The notes: generated by a model not told the origin, from the letters alone. Positions 16,593-25,783 are shown, counted from the first letter of the stretch. The stretch: DNA of 52,349 nucleotides from an uncultured bacterium (GCA_903954065.1 CAJBME010000132.1:1-52349); one strand, 5' to 3'. Numbers and translations: made by a program.

Positions 16593-17786
16593 ATGCCCGT
16601 CATCATCATTACCGCCGTTTTTCACCTGGCTCTGTTCTTCTGGATGGTTCCGGCGCCCTCTGTCCGCGGCGGGGTGCAGATCGACCAGATTCTACCTTCC
16701 TCCGATCGCGTCAGCCTTGACTGGCTGGGCGGCCAAGGCCCCTACAGCGTGGAAATTTCCCATGACCTGTTGCATTGGTCCGCCTACGGAGAACCTACCA
16801 CCGCCCGCCAATCCAACCTTCCCGCCTTTGCCGAAACGAGTTATTACCGGGTTCAAGACCTCGATCCGACGGCTATATCTGGCCAATCGTTTGGATTGAT
16901 TCAAACTCAGCAAAGTGAATTCGGCTCGATCATGGGGCTGCACCGCCTCAAATCACGGTTCTGGCTGTATCGCACCAAGGAGGCTCCGCACACATCCTCC
17001 TCGTTCACCGCGGCCGCCTACTGGCGAAAACTCCGGATCCACTATCAATATCTCGAAGGCAGCCAAGTCCTTGTCTGGTCAGGTGCCCTCGAAGACCTCG
17101 GCACCGTGGCCACGCCTACCAGTCAAAAAATGACTATTTCGTGGTCCCGCGGCAGCGGTCCTGAACTCAGATCCTACGTGCTGACCCTCGATTTCCCCTA
17201 CCCCCACAACACCGTCCGGAATAACACCCCGTTCCCCAGCGATCCGTATTACACGCTGCAATGCAACTACGCCCGCCCCCAACCGCAATTTGATGCCTTC
17301 ACCGGCTCGCTCGAAACCACCCGCAGCGACAGCATCGCCCTCATCGAACTCTCCCCCTACAATCCAGCCGACCCCCAGCCACCGTTCACCACCCGCCGAT
17401 ACACCGTGGAAAAAAAAGGCACCTCCATCAATCTACATTTTTTCGAGGGCCTGCCGCTCTACCAAGGCGAAATCCCATGGATCTTGAAAACATACCCGTT
17501 CGACCGCTGGCTCTCGCCCACCACCGGCTCCGGCACCGCCCTGCCTGCCTTCACCACCGACAGCTATTTCGCCCGCACCGTCCAGCCCGGACATCATAAC
17601 TTCTACGAAAATGTCCTGATCGAACCCGCTCTCGATCCCACCCTTTCCGAAAAAACTCGCGCCGCCCTGACCGCCGCCAACATTCGCCAGATCTTCACCT
17701 ACAAAGACTTGGCCGGCGTGTCATGGGATGGCAAAACTCAGGACATCCTCTACATCGGCTTCGACAATACTGTGCACTTTCGCTGA
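16593..17786 (+). CDS. Secreted protein of unknown function, partner of the dikinase-like gene
   Basis: 397 residues. Residues 1-27 are a Sec signal peptide (HLALFFWMV core). Residues 28-90 form the same kind of small module as the upstream protein (ISHDLLHWSAYG ... YYRVQ). The rest is beta-rich with many aromatic residues and no family I recognise; segments such as YTLQCNYARPQPQF and YFARTVQPGHHNFYENVLIEP look conserved in style. The 27-base gap and the shared module suggest co-expression and joint action with the dikinase-like protein in the periplasm or outside the cell. No enzymatic motif is visible. Confidence 0.72.
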   Translation: MPVIIITAVFHLALFFWMVPAPSVRGGVQIDQILPSSDRVSLDWLGGQGPYSVEISHDLLHWSAYGEPTTARQSNLPAFAETSYYRVQDLDPTAISGQSFGLIQTQQSEFGSIMGLHRLKSRFWLYRTKEAPHTSSSFTAAAYWRKLRIHYQYLEGSQVLVWSGALEDLGTVATPTSQKMTISWSRGSGPELRSYVLTLDFPYPHNTVRNNTPFPSDPYYTLQCNYARPQPQFDAFTGSLETTRSDSIALIELSPYNPADPQPPFTTRRYTVEKKGTSINLHFFEGLPLYQGEIPWILKTYPFDRWLSPTTGSGTALPAFTTDSYFARTVQPGHHNFYENVLIEPALDPTLSEKTRAALTAANIRQIFTYKDLAGVSWDGKTQDILYIGFDNTVHFR

Positions 17787-17875
17787 TTTCACCCCATGCC
17801 AGTCACCGTCCGCACCGCTGGGAGGGTGCCAAATTATTTCCCTGCCACCGCGAAATACGCGAGGCGGCCGCATCG

Positions 17876-18607
17876 ATGAAACTCGACCGTTTGATAGCCC
17901 GGCATGCGGAAATGGGACGCGTCGCCGCTGTGCTGGCGATTTCGGCCGGGCGGGTTCGGATTAACCAGGCGGTGGTGCGCGACCGCCATGCCGAGGCGGA
18001 TCGTTTTGACGAGGTATACCTCGACTCGGTTGTGATCCAGCGGCCGCAGCGCGCCCTGTATCTAATGCTGCACAAACCGGTTGGCTGGCTGAGTGCCACG
18101 CAGGATGCGCAGCACCCGACGGTGATTGACCTCATCGATGACCCGGACCGGACCACCCTGCATCTGGCGGGACGCTTGGACCGAAGTACTTCTGGGTTGG
18201 TGCTGCTGACGAATGACGGCCGCTGGTCAAAACAGCTCATGGCTGCTGGTTTCAAAGTGCCGAAAGTGTACCGGCTTGAGACCCATGAACCCATTCCACC
18301 CAGCGCAGTGGAGGCGTTGGCCCGAGGGTTTTACTTTCACACCGAAGACATCCACACCCTGCCTGCCACCCTCGAAATCACCGGCCTCAGGCAGGCCCGC
18401 GTTACGCTGCACGAAGGCCGTTATCACCAGATCAAACGCATGTTTCACCGCCTCGGCTGCCGCCTCACTTCCCTTCACCGCGAAAGCATCGGCCAACTCC
18501 AGCTTCCCGATTCCCTGCCCGCCGGAGGCTGGCGCGCACTCACCCCGGAAGAAATTCAACAAGCTCTGATCCCCTCACGCCCGACTCCTCAGCGGGACGC
18601 TGAATGA
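17876..18607 (+). CDS. rsuA: 16S rRNA pseudouridine synthase (RsuA family)
   Basis: 243 residues from the ATG at 17876. A short S4 RNA-binding domain (about 1-60) is followed by the catalytic domain with HLAGRLDRSTSGLVLLTND, in which the Asp is the catalytic residue, and the YHQIKRMFHRLGCRLTSLHR segment typical of RsuA/RluE/RluF. It isomerises a uridine in rRNA, position 516 of 16S rRNA in the RsuA case. An in-frame frame back to 17723 overlaps the upstream gene and is unlikely. The family is firm; RsuA rather than RluE/F is a probable but not certain choice. Confidence 0.88.
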   Translation: MKLDRLIARHAEMGRVAAVLAISAGRVRINQAVVRDRHAEADRFDEVYLDSVVIQRPQRALYLMLHKPVGWLSATQDAQHPTVIDLIDDPDRTTLHLAGRLDRSTSGLVLLTNDGRWSKQLMAAGFKVPKVYRLETHEPIPPSAVEALARGFYFHTEDIHTLPATLEITGLRQARVTLHEGRYHQIKRMFHRLGCRLTSLHRESIGQLQLPDSLPAGGWRALTPEEIQQALIPSRPTPQRDAE

Positions 18608-18822
18608 GAAATCGTGAAAGTCGTCCGAATTTCAAGCCACTCTGTGTCTCTGTGCCTCAACGAAGTCAGGGGGTCGTTTCTTTCGACCTGATCCGGCCGC
18701 CTTTTTCATTCGCCGACCCCGGTCTCTGCGACGGCTGAGAGAAAAAGTTCTGGGTGGCGCGGCGTCATTGCGTCATCTTTGCCACATCGCGGCCCTCGTG
18801 TTGAGCCGCGCCCCCTGTATCC

Positions 18823-20745
18823 ATGCCGATTATGATTGCCAATTGCTTGTTTCACTCGCTCCGCCGGGCTGTCACCCGCGCGTTGCTAGCCGTCTTCATG
18901 GTGCCGGCCGCCGCCATCGCGCATCCTGATAAGGTGGAAGACCAACTTAAAATCCATTTTGCCACCGGCACGCATCCGCTGGAGAACGGCCGCTGGGACG
19001 ATCTCACTCACCATGCCAGCGCCGCCGTGCAAGGGAATCCGGTGCTCGAGAACATCGGGCCTGCGCAAGGCCTGCGCTTCGGCGGCCGCCGCGACTGGCT
19101 GCTGGTCGCCCCCGACCGCGCCGCCGCCACCCCACTCTTGCCAGCTCGTGAGTTGAGTATTTCCGCGTGGGTCCTGCTAGACGAGACCCAACCCGAAGGA
19201 GGCATCGCCGGATTCGTTCAAGACAATGGCCCGTCAGAACAAGGCTGGGTCCTCGGATTCAACCAGTCCCACTTCACTTTCAGACTGGCCACCACCGGCG
19301 CCGATGACGGCGATGGTTTGCTCACGACCTTGATCGCCAACACCACCCCGATCGCTCGAGGACGATGGCATCACGTCGTCGGCACCTACGACGGCACAGT
19401 CATGCGCCTCTACGTCAACGGCCAGCAGGAAGCCGAATCATCCGCTCAGTCCGGCGACATCCTCTACCCAGCCGATAGCCGATTGACGGTCGCCGCTTAC
19501 GCGGATGCCAATGAATTGTACCCAATGGAAGGAGCCCTCCAAGAAGTGAAACTCTATTCACGAGTGCTCACCCCCACAGAAATCGCCGCCGTCGCAGACA
19601 TAAATGCCGGCCTCATCGCTTGGAAACCGCCAGTCAATGACGTGCTCAAATTCATCGTCCAGCCGTACCTCCAAGCCGCCACGACAAACAGCATGACCGT
19701 CATGGCCGAAATGACCGGTGCCGCCACCCTCCGGGTCGACTACGGCGAGGCCCAGCCGCTCACTCTTTCCTCCACTACCACCGAGTCACGAGTGCTCAAT
19801 ACAGTGACCCTCAACGACCTGAAACCACATACCCGCTATTTTTACCGGGTCACAGCCAGTGACGAAGCCGGTAATTTGGCCCGCTCAGAGATTGCCACTT
19901 TCCAAACGCTGCCCGGACCGCAAGACGCGTGGGCCTTTGGAATCCTCGGGGACACTCAGCGGAATCCTGAAGTGACCCGACGCTGCGCCGAGGGCATCTT
20001 CGCGCTCAGGCCGAACTTCATGCTGCATTGCGGAGACGTGGTCGACGACGGGTTTGCCAAATCACAGTGGCTTTTCGATCTCTTTGCTCCCTGCGCCCCG
20101 CTCATGGCGCATGTCCCCGTCTTCCCCGTGATCGGGAACCACGAGAAGAATTCCCATTGGTATTACGATTATTTTCACCTGCCCGAGCCCGAGTATTTTT
20201 ACACCTTCAAATGTGGCAACGCCGAGTTCTTCATGATCGACTCCAACAAACCCAGCACGCCCGGCAGCGAACAATATGCCCGACTGGAAAAAGCACTCGC
20301 CGCCTCCACCGCCACATGGAAATTCGCCGCCCACCACCACCCCTGCTTCAGCTCGGATGAAAACGATTACGGCGACGCCTGGAAAGGGAAGGAAGACATC
20401 AATTTCCGCCCCGGCGATAACGCCGTCAGCGCGTTAATTCCGCTCTACGAAAAGTACGGGATCGACATCGCTTTTGCCGGCCACGTCCACAGTTATGAAC
20501 GCACTTGGCCCATCCTCAACATGACCATCAATCAAGCCCGCGGAGTCCGATACATCGTCACCGGCGGCGGCGGTGGTGGCCTCGAACAAGCCGGACCGCA
20601 GCGCGCTTGGTTCAGCATCCACGTCCAACGCGGTCACCATTTCTGCTTCGCCACCGTGCAGGACCGTACCATCCAGTTCAAAGCGTATGACATCGAGGGC
20701 CGCCTGTTCGATACGTTCGAACTCACCAAGGCCGCTGATCGGTAA
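18823..20745 (+). CDS. Secreted LamG + purple-acid-type metallophosphatase
   Basis: 640 residues. A signal peptide (about 1-34, ending AAIAHP) is followed by a LamG/concanavalin-type domain (about 80-260: ELSISAWVLLDE, GRWHHVVGTYDGTVMRLYVNG). A fibronectin-like N-domain of purple acid phosphatases comes next (about 275-370: FIVQPYLQ, LKPHTRYFYRVTASDE). The metallophosphoesterase domain (about 375-600) has the metal ligands GDTQ, GDVVDD, GNHE, HHHP and GHVHSYERT. It probably hydrolyses phosphate esters outside the cytoplasm, with LamG binding a glycan or other ligand. A terminator for the convergent gene follows. Confidence 0.88.
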   Translation: MPIMIANCLFHSLRRAVTRALLAVFMVPAAAIAHPDKVEDQLKIHFATGTHPLENGRWDDLTHHASAAVQGNPVLENIGPAQGLRFGGRRDWLLVAPDRAAATPLLPARELSISAWVLLDETQPEGGIAGFVQDNGPSEQGWVLGFNQSHFTFRLATTGADDGDGLLTTLIANTTPIARGRWHHVVGTYDGTVMRLYVNGQQEAESSAQSGDILYPADSRLTVAAYADANELYPMEGALQEVKLYSRVLTPTEIAAVADINAGLIAWKPPVNDVLKFIVQPYLQAATTNSMTVMAEMTGAATLRVDYGEAQPLTLSSTTTESRVLNTVTLNDLKPHTRYFYRVTASDEAGNLARSEIATFQTLPGPQDAWAFGILGDTQRNPEVTRRCAEGIFALRPNFMLHCGDVVDDGFAKSQWLFDLFAPCAPLMAHVPVFPVIGNHEKNSHWYYDYFHLPEPEYFYTFKCGNAEFFMIDSNKPSTPGSEQYARLEKALAASTATWKFAAHHHPCFSSDENDYGDAWKGKEDINFRPGDNAVSALIPLYEKYGIDIAFAGHVHSYERTWPILNMTINQARGVRYIVTGGGGGGLEQAGPQRAWFSIHVQRGHHFCFATVQDRTIQFKAYDIEGRLFDTFELTKAADR

Positions 20746-20750
20746 GCCTG

Positions 20751-20792
20751 GAAAAAAAGGGACGGACCTGATCCTCAGTCCCCGGCGTCCCT
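20751..20792 (-). terminator. Rho-independent terminator of the nucleoside phosphorylase gene
   Basis: On the minus strand, AGGGACG (complement at 20786-20792) pairs with CGTCCCT (complement at 20758-20764), with an additional GGAC/GTCC inner stem, followed by a run of seven T. It begins eight bases after the PNP stop. The hairpin could also terminate the convergent phosphatase transcript, though without a T-run on that side. Confidence 0.8.
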
Positions 20793-20799
20793 GTCGTGA

Positions 20800-21618
20800 T
20801 CAAGCCGCCAACCAATCGGCCAGCAAATCAGCCAGTTGGCCGGCGGCCGCGGCCCCGGTCTGAACGACTTCTGCGTGGTTCAATGCCGCCGGGCCCATCC
20901 CGGCCGCCATGTTGGTGAGGCACGAAAATCCGGCGACCTCCAGCCCCAGGGCCCGCGCTTGAATGGCTTCGAGCACAGTGGACATGCCCACCGCATCAGC
21001 TCCGAGCAACCGCAGCATGCGCACTTCAGCTGGGGTTTCGTATTGGGGGCCGGTCACCCCAGCGTAAACGCCATCGCGCAGGACGAGGCCGCGAGTAAAG
21101 GCACAGGCGGTAAATTCATGGCGCAGCCGGGGCGAATAGACTTCGGTCATGTCGTGAAAGTGCGGACCTCCGAGCAGCGGACTGGTTCCGGTTAAATTCA
21201 GGTGATCGGCGAGCATCATCCACTCGCCCGGGGCAAAATTCGGATTAAGGCAGCCGGCGGCATTGGTGAGCACCACGGTGCGCACGCCGCGGCCTGCCAG
21301 CCAGCGGATGCCGGCCGTCACCGCTGACGCCCCGTATCCTTCATACAAATGCACCCGCCCCTGCAGTATCCAGACCGGACGTCCCGCTAGCACCGCCAGC
21401 ACCAAGGAACCGGCATGGCCCGGGACACCCGAGGTCGGCAATCCCGCTTCGGCAAAAGAAATTTCCTCAATCACCCGGTCACACCGCCCGACAAACCCGC
21501 CCAACCCAGATCCCAACACCAAACCGACCGGTGGCTGCTCCAGCCGCCCCGCCGATTGATCCGCCGATTGATCCGCCGATGCCACTACCCATTGCCCTGA
21601 TGTCGATGATTTTTTCAT
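20800..21618 (-). CDS. Purine nucleoside phosphorylase (trimeric type)
   Basis: 272 residues. After an N-terminal region with a short ADQSADQSAG repeat, the PNP/MTAP fold shows GLVLGSGLGGF (phosphate-binding), VPGHAGSL, GRVHLYEG, LTNAAGCLNPNF, and the purine-site segments GPQYETPAEVRML and DAVGMSTVLEAI. It splits inosine or guanosine with phosphate into base and ribose 1-phosphate, in purine salvage. A strong terminator follows directly. The nucleoside-type transporter at 29281 could supply its substrate, though the genes are not linked. Confidence 0.93.
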   Translation of the reverse strand: MKKSSTSGQWVVASADQSADQSAGRLEQPPVGLVLGSGLGGFVGRCDRVIEEISFAEAGLPTSGVPGHAGSLVLAVLAGRPVWILQGRVHLYEGYGASAVTAGIRWLAGRGVRTVVLTNAAGCLNPNFAPGEWMMLADHLNLTGTSPLLGGPHFHDMTEVYSPRLRHEFTACAFTRGLVLRDGVYAGVTGPQYETPAEVRMLRLLGADAVGMSTVLEAIQARALGLEVAGFSCLTNMAAGMGPAALNHAEVVQTGAAAAGQLADLLADWLAA

Positions 21619-21676
21619 TTTATGATCTGACGGTCAATCGATCACCGCGGCAAAACAAATCTCGGCGCTGGGACGG

Positions 21677-22894
21677 CTATTCGGCCTCCATGGCCCCCAG
21701 CCAGACGGCGGCACTGCGTCGGCCGGGAGCGGGTTCACCGCCCATAAGCATGATGGCCCCATCCCATACAAAAGCCGGTGTGACCGCTGGTGTTGCTGCC
21801 GGAAACGACCCAACGGCGCGCCAGACGCCGCGGCGTACATCATACAACAATTGCTCTCGGCGATGACCGGGATGTGCCGCCAGCATGGCGGCCGTTAATT
21901 TCGCGTAAGCAGCCCGCTCTTCCTCCAGTCCACCCCTTCGACTATTCTCTTCCAACACGTTGGCCAGCACTCCATCGTCTCCTCCCAGCAGCAACAGCCG
22001 TCGGTCTTCGAGGGCCACCGCCGTCCCGCCCATGACGCGAACCGTACCGGCGACACCGGCCAGTTTGATGGGACCGCTGGACGACCATTGCTGGGTGACC
22101 GGATCAAAGCTCCACCCTTCACCCATCACCCTGCCCCGCGCTTGCGGACGCTGGTCCCGGCCGCCAAAGACATGCAGCGCTCTCCCGTCTTCCCCCTCTT
22201 CTCCAACCACGATGGGAAGCTGCACCAAAACCGGCAGCGCCGGCAGCACCTGCCACGCCCACTCAGCCCCCTCGGCGCGCCCGGCCAGATCCAACCCGAA
22301 AACGTCATCTCCGCCGTCGCCGTCAGGAGTCGTCGCACCGCCCACCACCATGACCCACGACCCGACCCGCCCCGCCCCGGCGTAGGCCAGCGGTTTCGGC
22401 AATGGCGGGAAATCCACCATTTTCAGCCGCTCCTCCGCCCGGTCCCAGGTGGCGAAACGCACATCAGCCACACATTCATTCCCATCCATACCGCCGATCA
22501 AGAGCACGCCGTCATCGAGCGTGACCGAGGCTCCGTACGCGAGCGGGCCGGGCAGTGTCATTTCTGGCGTCGACCACGCATAGCTGGGAGGCGCCCCGGC
22601 CACACCCGGCGACTGCTCAAGAATCAAGAGGGCGTCGGAAAACGTACGCTGCCCGCCATCCAACGGTCCTTTTCCCTCATAAAACGTTCCCCCGGCCATC
22701 AGGGCATGCGTGGCATTGAGCGCCCCGGCAAAAACTCCCGCCAGCCCTGGACTCGTCTGGCCATTCATCAACGGCACTTCCGACACCACCCGCCAAGTCA
22801 CCAGTCCCGCCTCCTCCGCTCCAGTTGCCCGCCCGCCCGGAAAGAGCACACCACCACCCAACACAACAATCATCATCAAACGCGGAATCAACAT
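21677..22894 (-). CDS. Secreted Kelch-repeat protein (NanM / permuted mutarotase-like)
   Basis: 405 residues from the ATG at 22894; a TTG at 22906 is also in frame. It has a signal peptide (MMIVVLGGGVLFPGG). The mature part is a six-bladed Kelch propeller with repeated GG doublets: MAGGTFYEG, LLIGGMDGN, VMVVGGATTP, HVFGGRDQR, VMGGTAVAL and IMLMGGEPAP. The order of blades and the SYAWSTPEM region recall the cyclically permuted mutarotases related to N-acetylneuraminate epimerase NanM. It would act in the periplasm on a free sugar. No sialic acid genes are nearby, so the sugar is unknown. Confidence 0.75.
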   Translation of the reverse strand: MLIPRLMMIVVLGGGVLFPGGRATGAEEAGLVTWRVVSEVPLMNGQTSPGLAGVFAGALNATHALMAGGTFYEGKGPLDGGQRTFSDALLILEQSPGVAGAPPSYAWSTPEMTLPGPLAYGASVTLDDGVLLIGGMDGNECVADVRFATWDRAEERLKMVDFPPLPKPLAYAGAGRVGSWVMVVGGATTPDGDGGDDVFGLDLAGRAEGAEWAWQVLPALPVLVQLPIVVGEEGEDGRALHVFGGRDQRPQARGRVMGEGWSFDPVTQQWSSSGPIKLAGVAGTVRVMGGTAVALEDRRLLLLGGDDGVLANVLEENSRRGGLEEERAAYAKLTAAMLAAHPGHRREQLLYDVRRGVWRAVGSFPAATPAVTPAFVWDGAIMLMGGEPAPGRRSAAVWLGAMEAE

Positions 22895-23017
22895 CACAGC
22901 GATCAATCATCCCAAGCGCCCGCCACGAATCAAGACACTTTGCTGGCCGGTCACGCGGTTGGCAGTTGAGACATTCCAGACCCGGGGCGATGAATGCCCC
23001 CCGCCCCGAATCGCCTC

Positions 23018-23824
23018 ATGACCACTGCCCCATCCTCAGGAACCCGCTTCCGCCCGTGCCTCGATTTACACGACGGCCAGGTCAAACAAATCGTCGGCGG
23101 CACCCTGAGCGACGACCGCCGCGAGCTGCAAACGAATTTTGTCAGCCCCCATCCACCGCGGTACTTCGTGGAAAAATACCGGACGGATGACCTGCGCGGC
23201 GGTCACGTTATCATGCTCGGCCCCGGTAATGAGGTCGCCGCACGCGAAGCCTTGGCCGCTTGGCCCGGCGGACTACAACTGGGCGGCGGTATCACCGAAA
23301 CCACCGCCGCCACTTGGCTTGAGGCCGGCGCCTCCCACGTCATCGTCACCTCACGCATCTTCTCGCCCGAGGGACGATTTCTCCCCGCCCGGCTCGACGC
23401 CATGCTTGCCGCCGTCGGGCGCGACCGCTTGGTGCTCGATCTCAGCTGCCGCCGCACCGCCACCGGATGGACGGTAGCCATGAACCGGTGGCAAACTCTG
23501 ACCGACCTACCCGTCACTCCGGCCGTGCTGGATCAGCTCGCCGACTCCTGCGCCGAATTCCTCATTCATGCGGCCGACGTCGAAGGAAAAATGGCGGGGA
23601 TGGACGAAGACTTGATTCAGCTGCTCGGCTCGTGGGGGCGGCGGCCGGTCACCTACGCCGGCGGAGCAGCCCGCCTGACCGACCTGCAACGGTGCGATAA
23701 CTTGAGCGGCGGGCGCGTCGATTTGACCATCGGCAGCGCCCTTGACGTTTTTGGTGGTTCCGGGCTGCGCTACGACGACTGCGTGGCGTGGAATCAGCGT
23801 CCAGCCGCCCCTCGCGCCACGTAA
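23018..23824 (+). CDS. hisA: Eukaryote-type HisA (ProFAR isomerase)
   Basis: 268 residues from the ATG at 23018; an ATG at 22994 is also possible. The segments RFRPCLDLHDGQVKQIVGG, TNFVSPHPP, GGHVIMLGPGNEVAAREAL, LQLGGGI, DRLVLDLSCRR, AMNRWQTLTDL, FLIHAADVEGKMAGMDE and VTYAGGA align with yeast His6p and its plant homologues, as I remember them, far better than with typical bacterial HisA. The enzyme opens ProFAR to PRFAR in histidine biosynthesis; the TIM-barrel Asp residues are in CLDLH and HAADVEG. No other his gene is in the window. The class of enzyme is clear, and the eukaryote-like subtype is the odd feature. Confidence 0.9.
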   Translation: MTTAPSSGTRFRPCLDLHDGQVKQIVGGTLSDDRRELQTNFVSPHPPRYFVEKYRTDDLRGGHVIMLGPGNEVAAREALAAWPGGLQLGGGITETTAATWLEAGASHVIVTSRIFSPEGRFLPARLDAMLAAVGRDRLVLDLSCRRTATGWTVAMNRWQTLTDLPVTPAVLDQLADSCAEFLIHAADVEGKMAGMDEDLIQLLGSWGRRPVTYAGGAARLTDLQRCDNLSGGRVDLTIGSALDVFGGSGLRYDDCVAWNQRPAAPRAT

Positions 23825-23931
23825 TTTCTCGCGGCACGCCTCCGAACGACGAAATTTCGCCGCCCTGCGGATTGGGTAGCCCACCCCACCGCCAGTGGGC
23901 AATTTTCGGGGGACTTTCCCCAACCCCGGGC

Positions 23932-23937
23932 TATACT
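23932..23937 (+). promoter_or_regulatory. possible -10 element of the 23987-26244 operon
   Basis: TATACT matches five of six positions of the sigma-70 -10 box and lies 50 bases before the ATG at 23987. No good -35 box is seen at 16-18 bases upstream, so this remains weak. Confidence 0.3.
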
Positions 23938-23986
23938 GACGTCATAACGAGTGTGTTTTTGCCCTCGTTTAGGAACTGCCCTGCGC

Positions 23987-25006
23987 ATGATTAAGCCCGC
24001 CATCACCCCCGAGCCCTCCCTGGCGTCATCCGGATCTCCGGATCGGAAACCTCTGATCTCTGATCGCGTTCGTCTCTTTACTCCCCTGCCCGGCAGTTCG
24101 CCGCGCCGCCCTCGGGGCCTGAGCCGCTTCATCCGACGGTTCCGCTTGCCCATCAATGACTTGGATCCCGCTCCCGACCGATCACGCCGCTCACACCTCA
24201 CCCCGCTGGTCCCCAACGCCACCATCACTTTCCTCGAAAACGTTCATCACAGCATCAACCCGCAAAAAATCGACCGCCGCCTGCACCTCGCCAGCCAGAT
24301 GACCGGCCTCACCCTGCTCGCCAGCAGTATTCTCGCCGTTCTCATCTCGATTTTTGTTTTCTCCTTTTATCCCCGCCCGATTCTAGCCGGAGCGCTCGCC
24401 AGCTCGATCGATACGGACGGCCCACCGCCGGTCACCGCTGTTTCCGCCCCGTCCCCCGAAGCCATCACGCTGTCCATCAACCGCGCCCTCGCGGTCTTGG
24501 ATCAGTTTTTTCTTGATTCGCCTCGGAATGAGCCCGCGTTATGGCCGCGCCGTCGGCCGTATGCCCTGATCGACCGGTCGCAAGCCCAATGGCATCCACT
24601 CGGCACGTCGCAGGTGGTGCTGGTGCCCTGTCAAAATGCCGATGGAGTGCCGCAGACGGTGGCCGTGATCTACGATGACGGCCGCTGGCAGGTGGACGAG
24701 CGCAGCGCCATCACGCCCGAAACGACGGACTGGGAGGATTTTGCGGCTTCCCCTTCGTCGGAACCGCAGCTATTTCGACTACTCCTCAGCCGCGATCAGA
24801 CCGGAGCGTGGACAGCTTTCCGGCCGGCGGCAGCCCTCGCCTCAGTGCCGGTTTTGACCGCCGAGGGGTCGCGCGTCAGCGATGATTTGAGCGAAGCGCT
24901 GGCCGAGCGCGGCGGGGCCTCGCTGGCCGTGGATGTTTTTCTGCAAACCGATGCAGACCGGCGACTGCATGTCGTGGGATGGACCAAAGATAAATGGACT
25001 CTCTGA
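23987..25006 (+). CDS. Single-pass membrane protein of unknown function (first gene of orphan operon)
   Basis: 339 residues from the ATG at 23987; an in-frame ATG at 23951 adds 12 residues. The first 100 residues are cytoplasmic in character, basic and Pro-rich. One transmembrane helix follows at about 107-130 (LTLLASSILAVLISIFVFSF), and then about 210 residues outside the membrane. The outer part includes a compact domain (ALIDRSQAQWHPL, TVAVIYDDGRWQVDE) and a C-terminus ending KDKWTL. No family is recognised. Three bases separate it from the next gene, so all three genes are likely one transcript. Confidence 0.68.
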   Translation: MIKPAITPEPSLASSGSPDRKPLISDRVRLFTPLPGSSPRRPRGLSRFIRRFRLPINDLDPAPDRSRRSHLTPLVPNATITFLENVHHSINPQKIDRRLHLASQMTGLTLLASSILAVLISIFVFSFYPRPILAGALASSIDTDGPPPVTAVSAPSPEAITLSINRALAVLDQFFLDSPRNEPALWPRRRPYALIDRSQAQWHPLGTSQVVLVPCQNADGVPQTVAVIYDDGRWQVDERSAITPETTDWEDFAASPSSEPQLFRLLLSRDQTGAWTAFRPAAALASVPVLTAEGSRVSDDLSEALAERGGASLAVDVFLQTDADRRLHVVGWTKDKWTL

Positions 25007-25009
25007 ACC

Positions 25010-25783
25010 ATGGGCGAGACATTGCTTGATTCTCTGCTGGACCTCTCGTTTCCCAGCGCGCCTGGAGCCATCGCTGCCCCGTTCAGCGCGCCGGGAGGCA
25101 TCCCTGCCCCCTTCAGCGCACCGGCTATTTCCGAGGTCCTCATCTCGCTCGGGCGCTCACTCAATCCTCGATGGCGCCAATGCTACGGCCCAGCGGCTCC
25201 CACGGTCGCCCCCGATCGTGAACACGCCGCCCTGCGCCTCGGCATCATGACCGCCGAGCTCATGCTCGCTGCTCAGGCGCGGGATGACGTTCAGGCCAGC
25301 CAGCGGCTCTCCGACACCGCCGCTGTGGAAAAATTGCTCGGCATCAGCACGGCCACCCGACCGCGCCACCTCCTGCTCCACGCGCTGGAAGAAGCCGGCG
25401 AATGGGAGACGTTTCGCCGCAGCGTGGAGGCGCTTAATGAAGAGCAACGTCTGGCCCTCGAAGCACAGCGCGACCCCGACCTCGCGCGCCTGCTGCCCGT
25501 GGCCAGCTGGCTCCGTATCATGGAAGTCGAAGCCATCCTGCTCGCCGCCCGCTCCGCTCCCACCTTGGAACCAGTCGGACTCCACCCGCATATCGTCAGC
25601 TGGATCGAAAACGAATTGTCCAATCTGAGCGATCACGTCCGGACAAAACGATCAGTCTCGCGCTGCCTCCAAGTCACGCAAAGACTCAGCCGCCTCCTCC
25701 AACAGCCGCCCACCGAGGCCGGTCGCCGCGAAATGCTCGCCGACACTCTGCAGTCAGCCATGACCCGCCTGCTCACCCCATGA
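25010..25783 (+). CDS. Hypothetical protein, second gene of orphan operon
   Basis: 257 residues, no signal peptide or membrane helix. Residues 15-40 hold a short tandem repeat (APGAIAAPFS / APGGIPAPFS). The remainder is helical, with segments such as AALRLGIMTAELMLAAQ and LHALEEAGEWETFRR. No motif points to an enzyme. It begins three bases after the membrane protein gene and ends with an ATGA overlap with the next gene, so translation is probably coupled. It may be a cytoplasmic partner of the membrane protein; this is context only. Confidence 0.68.
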   Translation: MGETLLDSLLDLSFPSAPGAIAAPFSAPGGIPAPFSAPAISEVLISLGRSLNPRWRQCYGPAAPTVAPDREHAALRLGIMTAELMLAAQARDDVQASQRLSDTAAVEKLLGISTATRPRHLLLHALEEAGEWETFRRSVEALNEEQRLALEAQRDPDLARLLPVASWLRIMEVEAILLAARSAPTLEPVGLHPHIVSWIENELSNLSDHVRTKRSVSRCLQVTQRLSRLLQQPPTEAGRREMLADTLQSAMTRLLTP

